This document shows, one piece after another, positions 9,490-17,896 of a stretch of 64,000 nucleotides of DNA. The translations under genes were made by a program, and so were the position numbers. This DNA comes from Kiloniellaceae bacterium (GTDB taxonomy: Bacteria; Pseudomonadota; Alphaproteobacteria; Kiloniellales; J153): the NCBI GenBank assembly GCA_021776135.1, contig JAJFGL010000030.1:38632-102631 (forward strand), written 5' to 3'. Within the stretch, counting starts at the first letter, position 1. Every line of letters begins with the position of its first letter. Below the pieces are notes generated by a model. That model was not told where the DNA came from, did not search any database, and saw nothing but the letters and a program-made list of their open reading frames with translations.

Positions 9490-10262
9490 AAACGGATACC
9501 GGACAACCCCGGTTGCGCTTGGCGAACGGCATTGCCGTGGCCTCGGGAAAAGGCGGCGTCGGTAAGACTTGGCTATCCGCGACCTTGTGCCACGTCCTGG
9601 CGCGGGCCGGGTACAATGTCTTGTTGTTCGACGGCGACCTGGGTCTGGCCAACGTCGATATCCAACTCGGCCTGGCGCCGGAGAAAGACCTCGGCGGCGT
9701 CCTGTCCGGGCGATACCCCATGCGCGACGCGGCCAGCCGCTGCCGCGAAGGCGGCTTCGACGTCATCGCCGGGCGCTCGGGATCGGGCAGCCTGGCCAGC
9801 GTGCCGCAAGAACGCCTGGCGCGCATGAGCGCGAACCTGGTCGATCTCGGTTCCGACTACGATCTGGTCATACTGGACCTGGGTGCCGGTGTGGAGCGCA
9901 CGGTGCGCCAACTGGCCGCCATGGCCCGAACCTGCCTCGTCGTCGCCACCGACGAACCCACTTCCATGACCGATGCCTACGCCATGATAAAGCTGACGCG
10001 CATGCAGCATCCCGAGGCTGATTTGCGTCTGGTCATCAACATGGCGCAAAGCCAGGGAGAGGGCGAGCGCACCTATGCCACCTTGCGCAAGGCCTGCGAA
10101 TCCTTCCTGAAAACCGCCCCGCCCTTGGCCGGCGTTATCAAGCGCGACCCCAAGGTCCGCGACGCCATCCGCCACCAGGCGCCGCTCTTGGTACGCCATC
10201 CCCACAGCGCCGCCGCCGAAGATGTCGAATCCGTGGCGCGCCGCGTGCTGCAAGCGCCATGA
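9474..10262 (+). CDS. flhG: flagellar number regulator FlhG (MinD-like ATPase)
   Basis: FlhG (FleN/YlxH) is a MinD/ParA-type ATPase that counteracts FlhF and restricts flagellar number. The 262 residues carry the deviant Walker A motif SGKGGVGKT at about 24-32, a GDLGLANVD switch I region at about 55-63, and DLGAGVERTVRQ at about 135-146. It starts within the last codons of flhF and ends overlapping the next gene by 4 bp. The gene is therefore embedded in the operon. FlbD and other sigma-54 activators are known targets of FlhG in some bacteria, which fits their presence in one operon here. Confidence 0.92.
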   Translation: MVETVKTDTGQPRLRLANGIAVASGKGGVGKTWLSATLCHVLARAGYNVLLFDGDLGLANVDIQLGLAPEKDLGGVLSGRYPMRDAASRCREGGFDVIAGRSGSGSLASVPQERLARMSANLVDLGSDYDLVILDLGAGVERTVRQLAAMARTCLVVATDEPTSMTDAYAMIKLTRMQHPEADLRLVINMAQSQGEGERTYATLRKACESFLKTAPPLAGVIKRDPKVRDAIRHQAPLLVRHPHSAAAEDVESVARRVLQAP

Positions 10263-12079
10263 ACGACCTGGTCCGGCCCGCCTCTTCCTATACCGGCGGA
10301 ATCGCGGTGAGCGCCCCTGGCGGGGTGCTGGCCACGATTCCCAACCCGCCCCCCGAAATCGCGAACCTGCCCAACGGCACCACCCTGCGCGGCGTGGTGA
10401 TCGGAACCAGCGGCAAGGGGCAAGTCCTGGTCAAGACCGATCAGGGCACCCTGACGGTCGCGGCCAAGGCGCACCTGCCTCTAAATAGCGAAGTCGTACT
10501 TCAGATTCGCAGCAGCGGAACCTTGTTGCACATCATGATTATGCAGGTCCGCGGCCAAAGCGGTGCGCCTGACGCGCCGCCGCCATCGGCGGCCCGGCCC
10601 ACGGGCCTAGCGCTAACGCCGGGAGGCGGCGGAACCGCGCCAACGGCCGCCCACCAACCCGGCGCCGCCACCGCCGGGCCCGGCCACCCCGATCGTTTAA
10701 ACCTGGGCCAGGTGGTCCGCGCCGTGGTGCAAGGCCCCCCCGGCCACACGGCAACCCCGTATGCCAGCGCCGAAGGCGTGGCGGCGGCAATTAAAACGCT
10801 CACCGGCACGCCGGCGGGCCAGAACCCGCGGCCCGGGCCGGGCCTAAACCAGCAGCCCGTACCGGGCCTGAACCAGCAGACCGTGCCGGGCCTGAACCAG
10901 CAGCCCCTGGCGGGCGCCATTCTGCCGTTACGAATCCTCTCCGTCAGCACCCCGGGTCCCGCGCCGGGCGCCACGGCCCCGCCGGTTCCCGGACCGGCGG
11001 TTTCCAGCACCCAAGGCGCGCGGGCATACGCGCCGCCCGGCCCCCTAATGCCAAACAGTGCGCCTAGCGCCCCCGGCGCGCCGAATTTCACTGCGCCCGC
11101 GACCACGGCCGGCGCGGCGGTTCCTAACCCGGCGGCTCCTCCAGCGCCTCCCCAGAGCGCCGCACCGGTTGCGGTCAAGCCGTCAGGGGAGTCCTTGAGG
11201 GCGCCCCTGACATTCACGGGCCAGGTCACCGGTGTATCGGCTAGCGGACATCCCGTCCTGTCCACGCCCCTGGGCAGCCTGAGTTTGGACGTCGAGGCGC
11301 GGATTCCGGGCGGCAGCCGTGTGGCCTTGGAACTGGTGCCCGGCGCCTTGCCCAAAGCGGCCGCGAGCCCCCTGCCCGTGGCCAGGGCGCATTCCCTGGC
11401 CCATGCCTGGCCCGCCCTGGAAGAGGCGCTTGGCATCCTGGCCGAGGCCAGCGGCGGCGCCATGGCGGGAACGCCGCAAGGAGTTCCGCAACCGGGCACC
11501 CGCCTGACTTCCGGTATGCTCTTCTTCATGGCGGCGCTGAGCGGCGGGAACCTGGGCCGTTGGTTGGGCGCCGATGCGCTTCAAGCCTTGCGCGCCTCGG
11601 GACACGACACCCTGATCGGCCGTCTGTCCGGCGACTTGGCGCGCATGGGGCGCATGGCCGAAACCGCGGGCGGCGCCGGCGGTACGGCGGGCGATTGGCG
11701 GTTGTTGCCGATCCCGCTTTGGAGCGGCGATCATGTGCACCAGCTCCGCCTGTTCCTGCGCCAGCACGAAGACCGGGGCGAAGGCGATAAGAAATCCGGC
11801 CAAAAGGATCCCAAGCGCTTCATCCTCGAGCTTGAGATGTCGCGCCTGGGCGAAATACAACTCGATGGCCTGATACGCGGCAAACGCTTCGATCTGATGA
11901 TGCGCACGCGCGGCGCCCTGCCCGAAGACATGCGCCAAGATATCCGGACTATATTCGAAGACGCCAATCAAGCCGCCGGATTTTCAGGCAACCTTGGCTT
12001 TCAGGCTTCCACGGACTGGCGCTTCCTGCCGATCGGCGGCGACAGCGCGGCGGGCGAGCCGCCCGGACTTCTGGTTTAG
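10259..12079 (+). CDS. FliK-like flagellar hook-length control protein
   Basis: A 606-residue protein with a Pro/Gly/Ala-rich, probably disordered N-terminal and central region (about 100-320) and an ordered C-terminal part. The C-terminal domain (about 480-600, with LPIPLWSGDHVHQLRLFL and FILELEMSRLGEIQLDG) resembles the Flg_hook domain of FliK. That domain switches export from hook to filament proteins. The ATG overlaps the flhG stop (ATGA). The architecture and operon position support a FliK role; the sequence is too divergent for certainty. The gene ends only 4 bp from the end of the convergent fliJ, with no hairpin terminator between them. Confidence 0.65.
   Translation: MNDLVRPASSYTGGIAVSAPGGVLATIPNPPPEIANLPNGTTLRGVVIGTSGKGQVLVKTDQGTLTVAAKAHLPLNSEVVLQIRSSGTLLHIMIMQVRGQSGAPDAPPPSAARPTGLALTPGGGGTAPTAAHQPGAATAGPGHPDRLNLGQVVRAVVQGPPGHTATPYASAEGVAAAIKTLTGTPAGQNPRPGPGLNQQPVPGLNQQTVPGLNQQPLAGAILPLRILSVSTPGPAPGATAPPVPGPAVSSTQGARAYAPPGPLMPNSAPSAPGAPNFTAPATTAGAAVPNPAAPPAPPQSAAPVAVKPSGESLRAPLTFTGQVTGVSASGHPVLSTPLGSLSLDVEARIPGGSRVALELVPGALPKAAASPLPVARAHSLAHAWPALEEALGILAEASGGAMAGTPQGVPQPGTRLTSGMLFFMAALSGGNLGRWLGADALQALRASGHDTLIGRLSGDLARMGRMAETAGGAGGTAGDWRLLPIPLWSGDHVHQLRLFLRQHEDRGEGDKKSGQKDPKRFILELEMSRLGEIQLDGLIRGKRFDLMMRTRGALPEDMRQDIRTIFEDANQAAGFSGNLGFQASTDWRFLPIGGDSAAGEPPGLLV
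10838..10909 (+). repeat. three tandem 24-bp repeats inside the fliK-like gene
   Basis: Three consecutive 24-base units (10838-10861, 10862-10885, 10886-10909) encode PGLNQQPV, PGLNQQTV and PGLNQQPL. The third-position differences are few, so the expansion looks recent. The reading frame is kept because the unit is a multiple of three. In a molecular-ruler protein of the FliK type, copy number would alter the length of the disordered segment. Confidence 0.85.
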
Positions 12080-12083
12080 AAAG

Positions 12084-12515
12084 CTATTCGTCGCTGGAGG
12101 CGGCCTGACCGCGCCGGTATATTTCGGCGCCGAGATCGTCGAGGTCTATTTGTTCCCGCCGCATGGCCTCTTCCTGCTCTTCCCGGGCCTTGAGATCGCT
12201 GACGTGTTCGTATTTCTTCATCTCCTCGAAGGCCGCGCGGACTTCTTCCCGTGCCGCCTCCACCGAGGCCTCCAGCTCACCGATGGTGTGCCGCAGGCGC
12301 CGCCGCCGCTCCAGTGCCGCCGCGATAAAGGCGGGAAAGGCGACCGTCCCCTCGATGGAAGAATTTGCGATAGAACTTTCCGTTTCTACATCTTTTTCAA
12401 GTTCTTGTAAGTCGTTTTTCATCTTATTTACGAGATCTTCAATTCCAGCCAGTTTCTGGCGCTTCTCGTTCAAGGCCCAGGAGTGTACCCGGGTCAGCGA
12501 CTTGAAAGCCGTCAT
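12084..12515 (-). CDS. fliJ: flagellar export chaperone FliJ-like
   Basis: A 143-residue, almost wholly helical, highly charged protein. Its coiled coil runs from about 10 to 125, with many Glu, Lys and Arg and no membrane segment. This is the form of FliJ, the central stalk-like subunit of the export ATPase that sits in the FliI hexamer and contacts FlhA. It starts 6 bp after the fliI stop on the same strand, the usual fliI-fliJ order. Family sequence conservation is low, so position is a major part of the evidence. Confidence 0.85.
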   Translation of the reverse strand: MTAFKSLTRVHSWALNEKRQKLAGIEDLVNKMKNDLQELEKDVETESSIANSSIEGTVAFPAFIAAALERRRRLRHTIGELEASVEAAREEVRAAFEEMKKYEHVSDLKAREEQEEAMRREQIDLDDLGAEIYRRGQAASSDE

Positions 12516-12521
12516 GCCAAG

Positions 12522-13880
12522 CTATTCCTCAATGGCCGCCGCTTCGGCGGGCGGCCATTGCACGCCAAGGATTTGAGCCATGGCGGCGTAGCCGGTTTCG
12601 ATGTCCGAACGCTCGCCCTTGCCTTGGCTCAGAAAAGCCTCCAAGCCGGGCTGATAGCGAATGGCCTCATCGATTGTCGGATCGCTGCCCTTCTTATAGG
12701 CGCCGATCCGGATGAGCTCCCCCATGTCCTCGTAGGTGGATAGCAGGGTACGCGCCCAGCTGACCAATTCGTTTTCGGCATCGCTATTGCAGTTTGGCAT
12801 GGTTCGGGAAACGCTGCGCAGAACATCGATGGCGGGGTAGCGGTTGCGCTGCGCGATCTTGCGGTCGAGCACGATCTGGCCGTCGAGAATACCGCGCACG
12901 GCGTCCGCGATCGGCTCATTGTGGTCATCGCCCTCCACCAGAACCGTGAACAAGCCGGTAATGGACCCGCTGCCGGTGCCCGGCCCCGCGCGCTCAAGCA
13001 GCGCCGGCAACTGGGCGAACACGCTGGGGGTATAGCCCTTGCTGGTCGGCGGTTCGCCGGCCGAAAGGCCGATCTCGCGCATGGCCATGGCGAAGCGGGT
13101 AATCGAATCGATCAGGCAGAGGACATCGCGGCCTTGGTCGCGGAAGTATTCGGCCACGCTCATCGTCAGAAAGGCCGCCTGGCGCCGGATAAGTGGCGCC
13201 TCGTCTGAGGTGGCGACGATAATCACGGAGCGCGCCAAGCCTTCCGCCCCCAGATCGTCTTCCAGCCATTCCTGGACTTCGCGCCCGCGCTCGCCAATAA
13301 GCCCGATCACATTGACGTCCGAGGCGGTGTAGCGGGCGAGCATGGAAAGGAGAACCGATTTGCCGACCCCGGAGCCCGAAAAAATACCCATGCGCTGGCC
13401 CCGGCAGCAGGTGGTGAAGGTATTTATGGTCCGGACGCCCAGGTCGATCTTGGCGCCGACTCTCTGGCGGCTGTGCGCGGGCGGCGGGGGGCGCCGCAGG
13501 TGGCAAGGCATGGTGCCGGAGGGTAAGGGCCCCTTGCCGTCGATGGGCTCGCCCAGGGCATTCAGAACCCGCCCCAGCCAGGCTTCGCATGGCCAGACGA
13601 CGGGATCCGACTTCACCAGCTCCGCCTTGCAGCCCAGGCCGATACCCTCGACCGGCCCAAAGGGCAGAAGCAAGGCCCGGCCCTGGCGGAAACCCACAAC
13701 TTCGCAAGGAATGGGGGCTTTTCCCCGGGCCATGACGTTGCAGCGCTGCCCGATCGTCAACTCCTCGTTGAGTCCGGCAAGCTCTATCATCATGCCCATG
13801 ACCCCGGCCACACGGCCGTAAAGCCGGTATTCGGGGATATCATCGATACCCTCAATTAGAGATTCAACCGCGCTCGACAC
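12522..13880 (-). CDS. fliI: flagellar export ATPase FliI
   Basis: FliI is the F1-beta-like hexameric ATPase that energises flagellar protein export. The 452 residues show the beta-barrel N-domain (about 20-95), Walker A GSGVGKS at about 170-176, [13 protein letters not shown] at about 193-205, Walker [13 protein letters not shown] at about 252-263, and a conserved C-terminus. The start is GTG with GGGAGGG seven bases upstream. The gene is divergent from ctrA; the 188 bp between them (13881-14068) hold both promoters. A small hairpin (AGGCCG-N4-CGGCCT, 13896-13911) lies in the fliI leader. Confidence 0.97.
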   Translation of the reverse strand: MSSAVESLIEGIDDIPEYRLYGRVAGVMGMMIELAGLNEELTIGQRCNVMARGKAPIPCEVVGFRQGRALLLPFGPVEGIGLGCKAELVKSDPVVWPCEAWLGRVLNALGEPIDGKGPLPSGTMPCHLRRPPPPAHSRQRVGAKIDLGVRTINTFTTCCRGQRMGIFSGSGVGKSVLLSMLARYTASDVNVIGLIGERGREVQEWLEDDLGAEGLARSVIIVATSDEAPLIRRQAAFLTMSVAEYFRDQGRDVLCLIDSITRFAMAMREIGLSAGEPPTSKGYTPSVFAQLPALLERAGPGTGSGSITGLFTVLVEGDDHNEPIADAVRGILDGQIVLDRKIAQRNRYPAIDVLRSVSRTMPNCNSDAENELVSWARTLLSTYEDMGELIRIGAYKKGSDPTIDEAIRYQPGLEAFLSQGKGERSDIETGYAAMAQILGVQWPPAEAAAIEE

Positions 13881-14023
13881 CCAAGCCCTCCCAAAAGGCC
13901 GCCAACGGCCTCAACCGTCATATTCGTGATGAGTATGCTCGGCCCCTCTTTAAATATGCGTAAAACAATATGAAATCTTACTTGCGGCGCTAAGGATTTC
14001 TTAATAAAAGGTCCGCAAAATGG

Positions 14024-14038
14024 TTAACGTCAATTTTA
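14024..14038. promoter_or_regulatory. CtrA-like box upstream of ctrA
   Basis: TTAA (14024-14027), seven bases, TTTA (14035-14038): 7 of 8 positions of the CtrA consensus, 30 bp before the ctrA start. The same TTAACG-N4-TTTTA form is found before fliF. CtrA controls its own gene both negatively and positively in Caulobacter. A site this close to the start codon would fit repression, or a promoter with a very short leader. A GANTC (CcrM methylation) site, GATTC, directly abuts the start codon at 14064-14068. Confidence 0.5.
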
Positions 14039-14068
14039 TTCGTCCACGAAGACATCAGGATTAGATTC

Positions 14069-14797
<729 letters not shown>

Positions 14798-14834
14798 GCC
14801 CTTCACGGAATCCGCTTCCGGGATAAGATAAATC

Positions 14835-14866
14835 AAAAGGCGCGCCTTCGGGGCGCGCCTTTTTCT
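14835..14866 (+). terminator. Rho-independent terminator of ctrA
   Basis: A perfect GC-rich stem AAGGCGCGCC / GGCGCGCCTT (arms at about 14837-14846 and 14852-14861) with a 5-base TTCGG loop is followed by a T-run. It begins about 40 bp after the ctrA stop and is among the strongest terminators in the window. Confidence 0.93.
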
Positions 14867-14900
14867 TGTTCAATTTCAGACTTGAGTGAATCGGCGGTTT

Positions 14901-14948
14901 TAGAGCCCTTTCCGATCGAATGAGTCCGTATGATCGGAAAGGGCTCTA
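14901..14948. repeat. palindromic repeat copy 1, overlapping the cheR stop
   Basis: Perfect 17-bp arms TAGAGCCCTTTCCGATC (14901-14917) and its reverse complement (14932-14948), with a 14-base loop. The outer CTA of the right arm is the TAG stop codon of cheR read on the minus strand. A second copy lies at 22668-22701 between another convergent gene pair. It can act as a bidirectional transcription terminator between ctrA and cheR. Confidence 0.85.
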
Positions 14949-15794
14949 ACCGACCGCCTTAACTGGGTTCGCCGCCATTGCCGAGGTCGATAGCTGATAG
15001 ACTCCGCGTTGACCCTGCATGAGTTGAAAACGGTCCGTGGTTCCCAGAACCGTCTCGGCCCCGCCTAGATAGAGAAAACCGTCATTCGGCATAAGATCGG
15101 CCATGCCGGCGAGCACCTGACCCTTAGTCGGCGGATCGAAGTAAATCAGAACATTGCGGCAGAACACGATATCGAACTTTCCGAGAGCGGCCGGACTGCC
15201 CAAAAGGTTGAACGATTTGAACTTAACCATGTGACGAATTTCTTCGCTGATCTGCCAACGTTCGCCAACCTGCTTGAAGTATTTCACCAAGAGGGAAATG
15301 GGCAGACCGCGTTGAACCTCGAACTGCGAGTATAATCCCGCCTCGGCCTTGGTTAGTATCTCTTTCGACAAGTCGGTGGCGATTATTTCGATACGCCAAC
15401 CCGCCAGCTTGGCCGAGTTTTCTTTTAACAGCATGGCCAAGGTATAGGGTTCCTGGCCCGAAGAGCAGGCCGCGCTCCAAATCCGGATTGTCTTGGCTCC
15501 CGCGCGGTGCTCCAGCATGTGCGGCAGGACCAAATCCCGGAACTGGTCGAAGGGTTTCTGGTCGCGGAAGAAAAATGACTCGTTGGTGGTCATGGCTTCC
15601 GTCACATCGACCAAAAGTTCCTCGTTCGAACCCGCGCGAATAGCTTTAACCAACTCGTCGAAACCGGCGAAGCTCCACTTACGCGCAACAGGGTTGAGGC
15701 GGCTTTCCATCAGGTACGCCTTCTCTTTCGTCAACGCCAAGCCGCTGCGTTTCTTGAGAAGGTCGGAAATAAACTCGAAATCGCTTACATTCAT
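14946..15794 (-). CDS. cheR: chemotaxis protein methyltransferase CheR
   Basis: CheR methylates glutamates of chemoreceptors using S-adenosylmethionine and so sets adaptation. From ATG 15794 the protein has 282 residues and begins MNVSDFEF. An N-terminal helical domain (1-70) is followed by the SAM-binding fold with IWSAACSSGQEPYTLAM at about 105-121 and DIVFCRNVLIYFD at about 207-219. The start was chosen because ATG overlaps the cheB stop by 4 bp (ATGA); the longer reading frame upstream lies inside cheB. The stop codon lies within a palindromic repeat. Confidence 0.95.
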   Translation of the reverse strand: MNVSDFEFISDLLKKRSGLALTKEKAYLMESRLNPVARKWSFAGFDELVKAIRAGSNEELLVDVTEAMTTNESFFFRDQKPFDQFRDLVLPHMLEHRAGAKTIRIWSAACSSGQEPYTLAMLLKENSAKLAGWRIEIIATDLSKEILTKAEAGLYSQFEVQRGLPISLLVKYFKQVGERWQISEEIRHMVKFKSFNLLGSPAALGKFDIVFCRNVLIYFDPPTKGQVLAGMADLMPNDGFLYLGGAETVLGTTDRFQLMQGQRGVYQLSTSAMAANPVKAVG

Positions 15795-16900
15795 GCCGCG
15801 GTCCTCAGTGCTATCTTGCGCACATACGGCGCGATATCGTTGAGCGGCAAAACGGCCGAGCATAAACCGGACGTCGCCACGGCGCCTGGCATTCCCCAGA
15901 CAACGCTGGTCGCCTCATCCTGCGCGATAACGGAACCGCCCGCCGCCGTCACAGCCTTCGAGCCGTCACGCCCATCGTGGCCCATGCCGGTCAGCATGAT
16001 CACCAACAAACGCGAACCGTAAATCGGCGCCATGCTACGCAACATCGGATCGACCGCGGGCCGGCAAAAGTTTACCGGCGCGGTATCGATGATCTTGATG
16101 GTGTTGCAATTTTCGCCGCGAGCTACGGTCATATGAAAATTACCCGGCGCGACATAAATCCGCCCTGGCTCTATTTTCTCGCCATTTTTGCCCTCGGATG
16201 CGGGCACGCCGCAGGCGCGCGATATATGTTCAGCCAAAAGCGCGGTGAATGTCGGGGGCATATGCTGGGTTATAAGGATGGGAAGCGTGAAATTCTTGCA
16301 CAGATCCTTCAACAAGGTGAAAAGCGCGGGCGGACCGCCGGTCGAGCTGCCTATGGCGATCACATCGGGGCGCACACTTGGCGCCGCGCGTAATACAACC
16401 GGACCGGGCGATATCACGACCTTCTTTGGCACGGCCTCGGACCGTCTGGCCGTGACAGGATGCCGTGTACGGCCACTGGAACGTCCGGCCTGGGCAACCG
16501 CCTTGATCTTCTCGATCAACTCGCTCTTGAAAGCGTCGGCGGAATGAATTTCCTTGGTTGAGGTAGGCTTGGTCACATAGTCGGCGGCCCCATTGGCCAT
16601 GGCCTGAAGGCTGATATCCGCATTCGCGAGGGTCAAGGTAGAGGCCATGATAACCTGAACGCCAGGCTTCGCTTTCAGTAACAACGGCAGGGCGGTCATG
16701 CCATCCATGACCGGCATCTCAATATCTAAAACCACGATTTCGATATCGTTCTTGACCACCGATTTCAGCGCGACTTCCCCGTTAGTCGCGGTCGCCATGA
16801 CCTTGATTTCTGGATCGGACTCGAGATTACGAGTCAAGAGCCCGCGGATAACGGCGGAATCGTCAACAACCATGACTCTATATGGATCGCCGGACGGCAT
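15791..16900 (-). CDS. cheB: chemotaxis response regulator methylesterase CheB
   Basis: CheB removes methyl groups from, and deamidates, chemoreceptors when phosphorylated by CheA. The 369 residues have a receiver domain (about 5-125) with D14/D15 and acceptor D59, then a linker. The methylesterase domain (about 175-365) shows the catalytic triad motifs: Ser in AIGSSTGGPPAL, His in LITQHMPP and Asp in GMGHDGRDG. Its stop overlaps the cheR start. The gap to cheY is 41 bp. Confidence 0.97.
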   Translation of the reverse strand: MPSGDPYRVMVVDDSAVIRGLLTRNLESDPEIKVMATATNGEVALKSVVKNDIEIVVLDIEMPVMDGMTALPLLLKAKPGVQVIMASTLTLANADISLQAMANGAADYVTKPTSTKEIHSADAFKSELIEKIKAVAQAGRSSGRTRHPVTARRSEAVPKKVVISPGPVVLRAAPSVRPDVIAIGSSTGGPPALFTLLKDLCKNFTLPILITQHMPPTFTALLAEHISRACGVPASEGKNGEKIEPGRIYVAPGNFHMTVARGENCNTIKIIDTAPVNFCRPAVDPMLRSMAPIYGSRLLVIMLTGMGHDGRDGSKAVTAAGGSVIAQDEATSVVWGMPGAVATSGLCSAVLPLNDIAPYVRKIALRTAA

Positions 16901-16941
16901 AAAATTACATCCTACCTGTTCTTTTTTACATTCTTGGTGCT

Positions 16942-17307
16942 TTAGAGAAGGCCTACTTGGGAAAATTTAGATTCGATAATCTCGCTGTCGAACGGTTTCA
17001 TGATGTATTCGTTGGCGCCTGCTTGCATGGCTTCTTGTATATGCGCCATATCGTTTTCTGTCGTACAGAATACGACGATGGGCTGAGTCACGCCTTCCAA
17101 GGCCCGTAGATCGTTCAGGAACTCCAAACCGCTTTTCACCGGCATGTTCCAGTCCAACAGGACAGCATTGGGCATCTGCCGCTGGCAGGCCTCCAATGCC
17201 TTTTGCCCGTCTTCGGCTTCGTCGATTTCGAAGTCCAAACCCTCAAGTATCTTTCGCGCAACCATGCGAACTACTTTTGAGTCATCAACAACCAGACATG
17301 TCTTCAT
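16942..17307 (-). CDS. cheY: chemotaxis response regulator CheY
   Basis: Single-domain receiver (121 residues from ATG 17307), the diffusible signal between CheA and the flagellar switch. Acidic pocket D8/D9, acceptor D52 (NAVLLDWNMPVKSG), the T in VVFCTTEND and K in IMKPFD are all present. A start seven codons further upstream is possible, but GGAG stands eight bases before ATG 17307 and MKTCLVVDDS is the usual CheY N-terminus. It is encoded between cheW and cheB. Confidence 0.95.
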   Translation of the reverse strand: MKTCLVVDDSKVVRMVARKILEGLDFEIDEAEDGQKALEACQRQMPNAVLLDWNMPVKSGLEFLNDLRALEGVTQPIVVFCTTENDMAHIQEAMQAGANEYIMKPFDSEIIESKFSQVGLL

Positions 17308-17398
17308 ATCGCGCACTCCATCACGCAAGAAAACGAGTCACCCGGCATGGCGCCCCGTATTGTGTTTACCGCGCCCCATGGCTTCTCTCTCCGTCAAC

Positions 17399-17896
17399 TC
17401 AGTTCGCGGCCACCACCGCGCGCCCATAGTCGAGCAAGCGGTTTACGTCGAGAACAACCAAAAGCTGCCCATCCAAACGGTATATTCCGTCCGATACGGC
17501 GCGGAACTTCGCCCCCAACGTCGGTGGGTTTCGATCGAAAGTCTTTGCGGAGAGAGCCAGAACTTCGCCCACGCCGTCGACCACGAGGCTATATAATTCA
17601 CCATCGTGCTCGGCCACGATGCTCATGCTTTCGCCGTCATCGTCGCGCGCCGGAAGTCCCAAGCGCGCCCGCATATCGATAGCCGTCACTACACGGCCCC
17701 GCAGGTTCAAGGAACCCATGACTTCAGGTGGCGCTAGAGGAATTCTCGTAATCTGATATGAGCTGAGAACATCTTGCACTTTCAACACGGGTATACCGAA
17801 TAGCTGATCGGCGATCGTGAAAGTGACGAATTCTTGGGTTGCGACGGAATTCAGGGGGTGTGCCGGTTCCGCCGCCGATTGTGTCGTAGCCGTCAT
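17399..17896 (-). CDS. cheW: chemotaxis coupling protein CheW
   Basis: CheW links chemoreceptors to CheA. The 165 residues hold one CheW domain at about 20-160, with EFVTFTIADQLFGIPVLKVQDVL, MGSLNLRGRVVTAIDMR and the C-terminal LLVVLDVNRLL. The first 20 residues are a short, non-conserved tail. ATG overlaps the cheA stop by 4 bp, so translation is coupled to the kinase. Confidence 0.96.
   Translation of the reverse strand: MTATTQSAAEPAHPLNSVATQEFVTFTIADQLFGIPVLKVQDVLSSYQITRIPLAPPEVMGSLNLRGRVVTAIDMRARLGLPARDDDGESMSIVAEHDGELYSLVVDGVGEVLALSAKTFDRNPPTLGAKFRAVSDGIYRLDGQLLVVLDVNRLLDYGRAVVAAN

Noticed and set aside
10838..10909. Tandem repeats considered as a CRISPR-like array
   Set aside because: Units are contiguous without spacers and encode in-frame peptide repeats. 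No cas genes are nearby.
14064..14068. Single GANTC (CcrM) site directly before ctrA
   Set aside because: It occurs about once per 256 bases by chance. One site is not evidence of methylation control, so it is only noted in the CtrA box entry.
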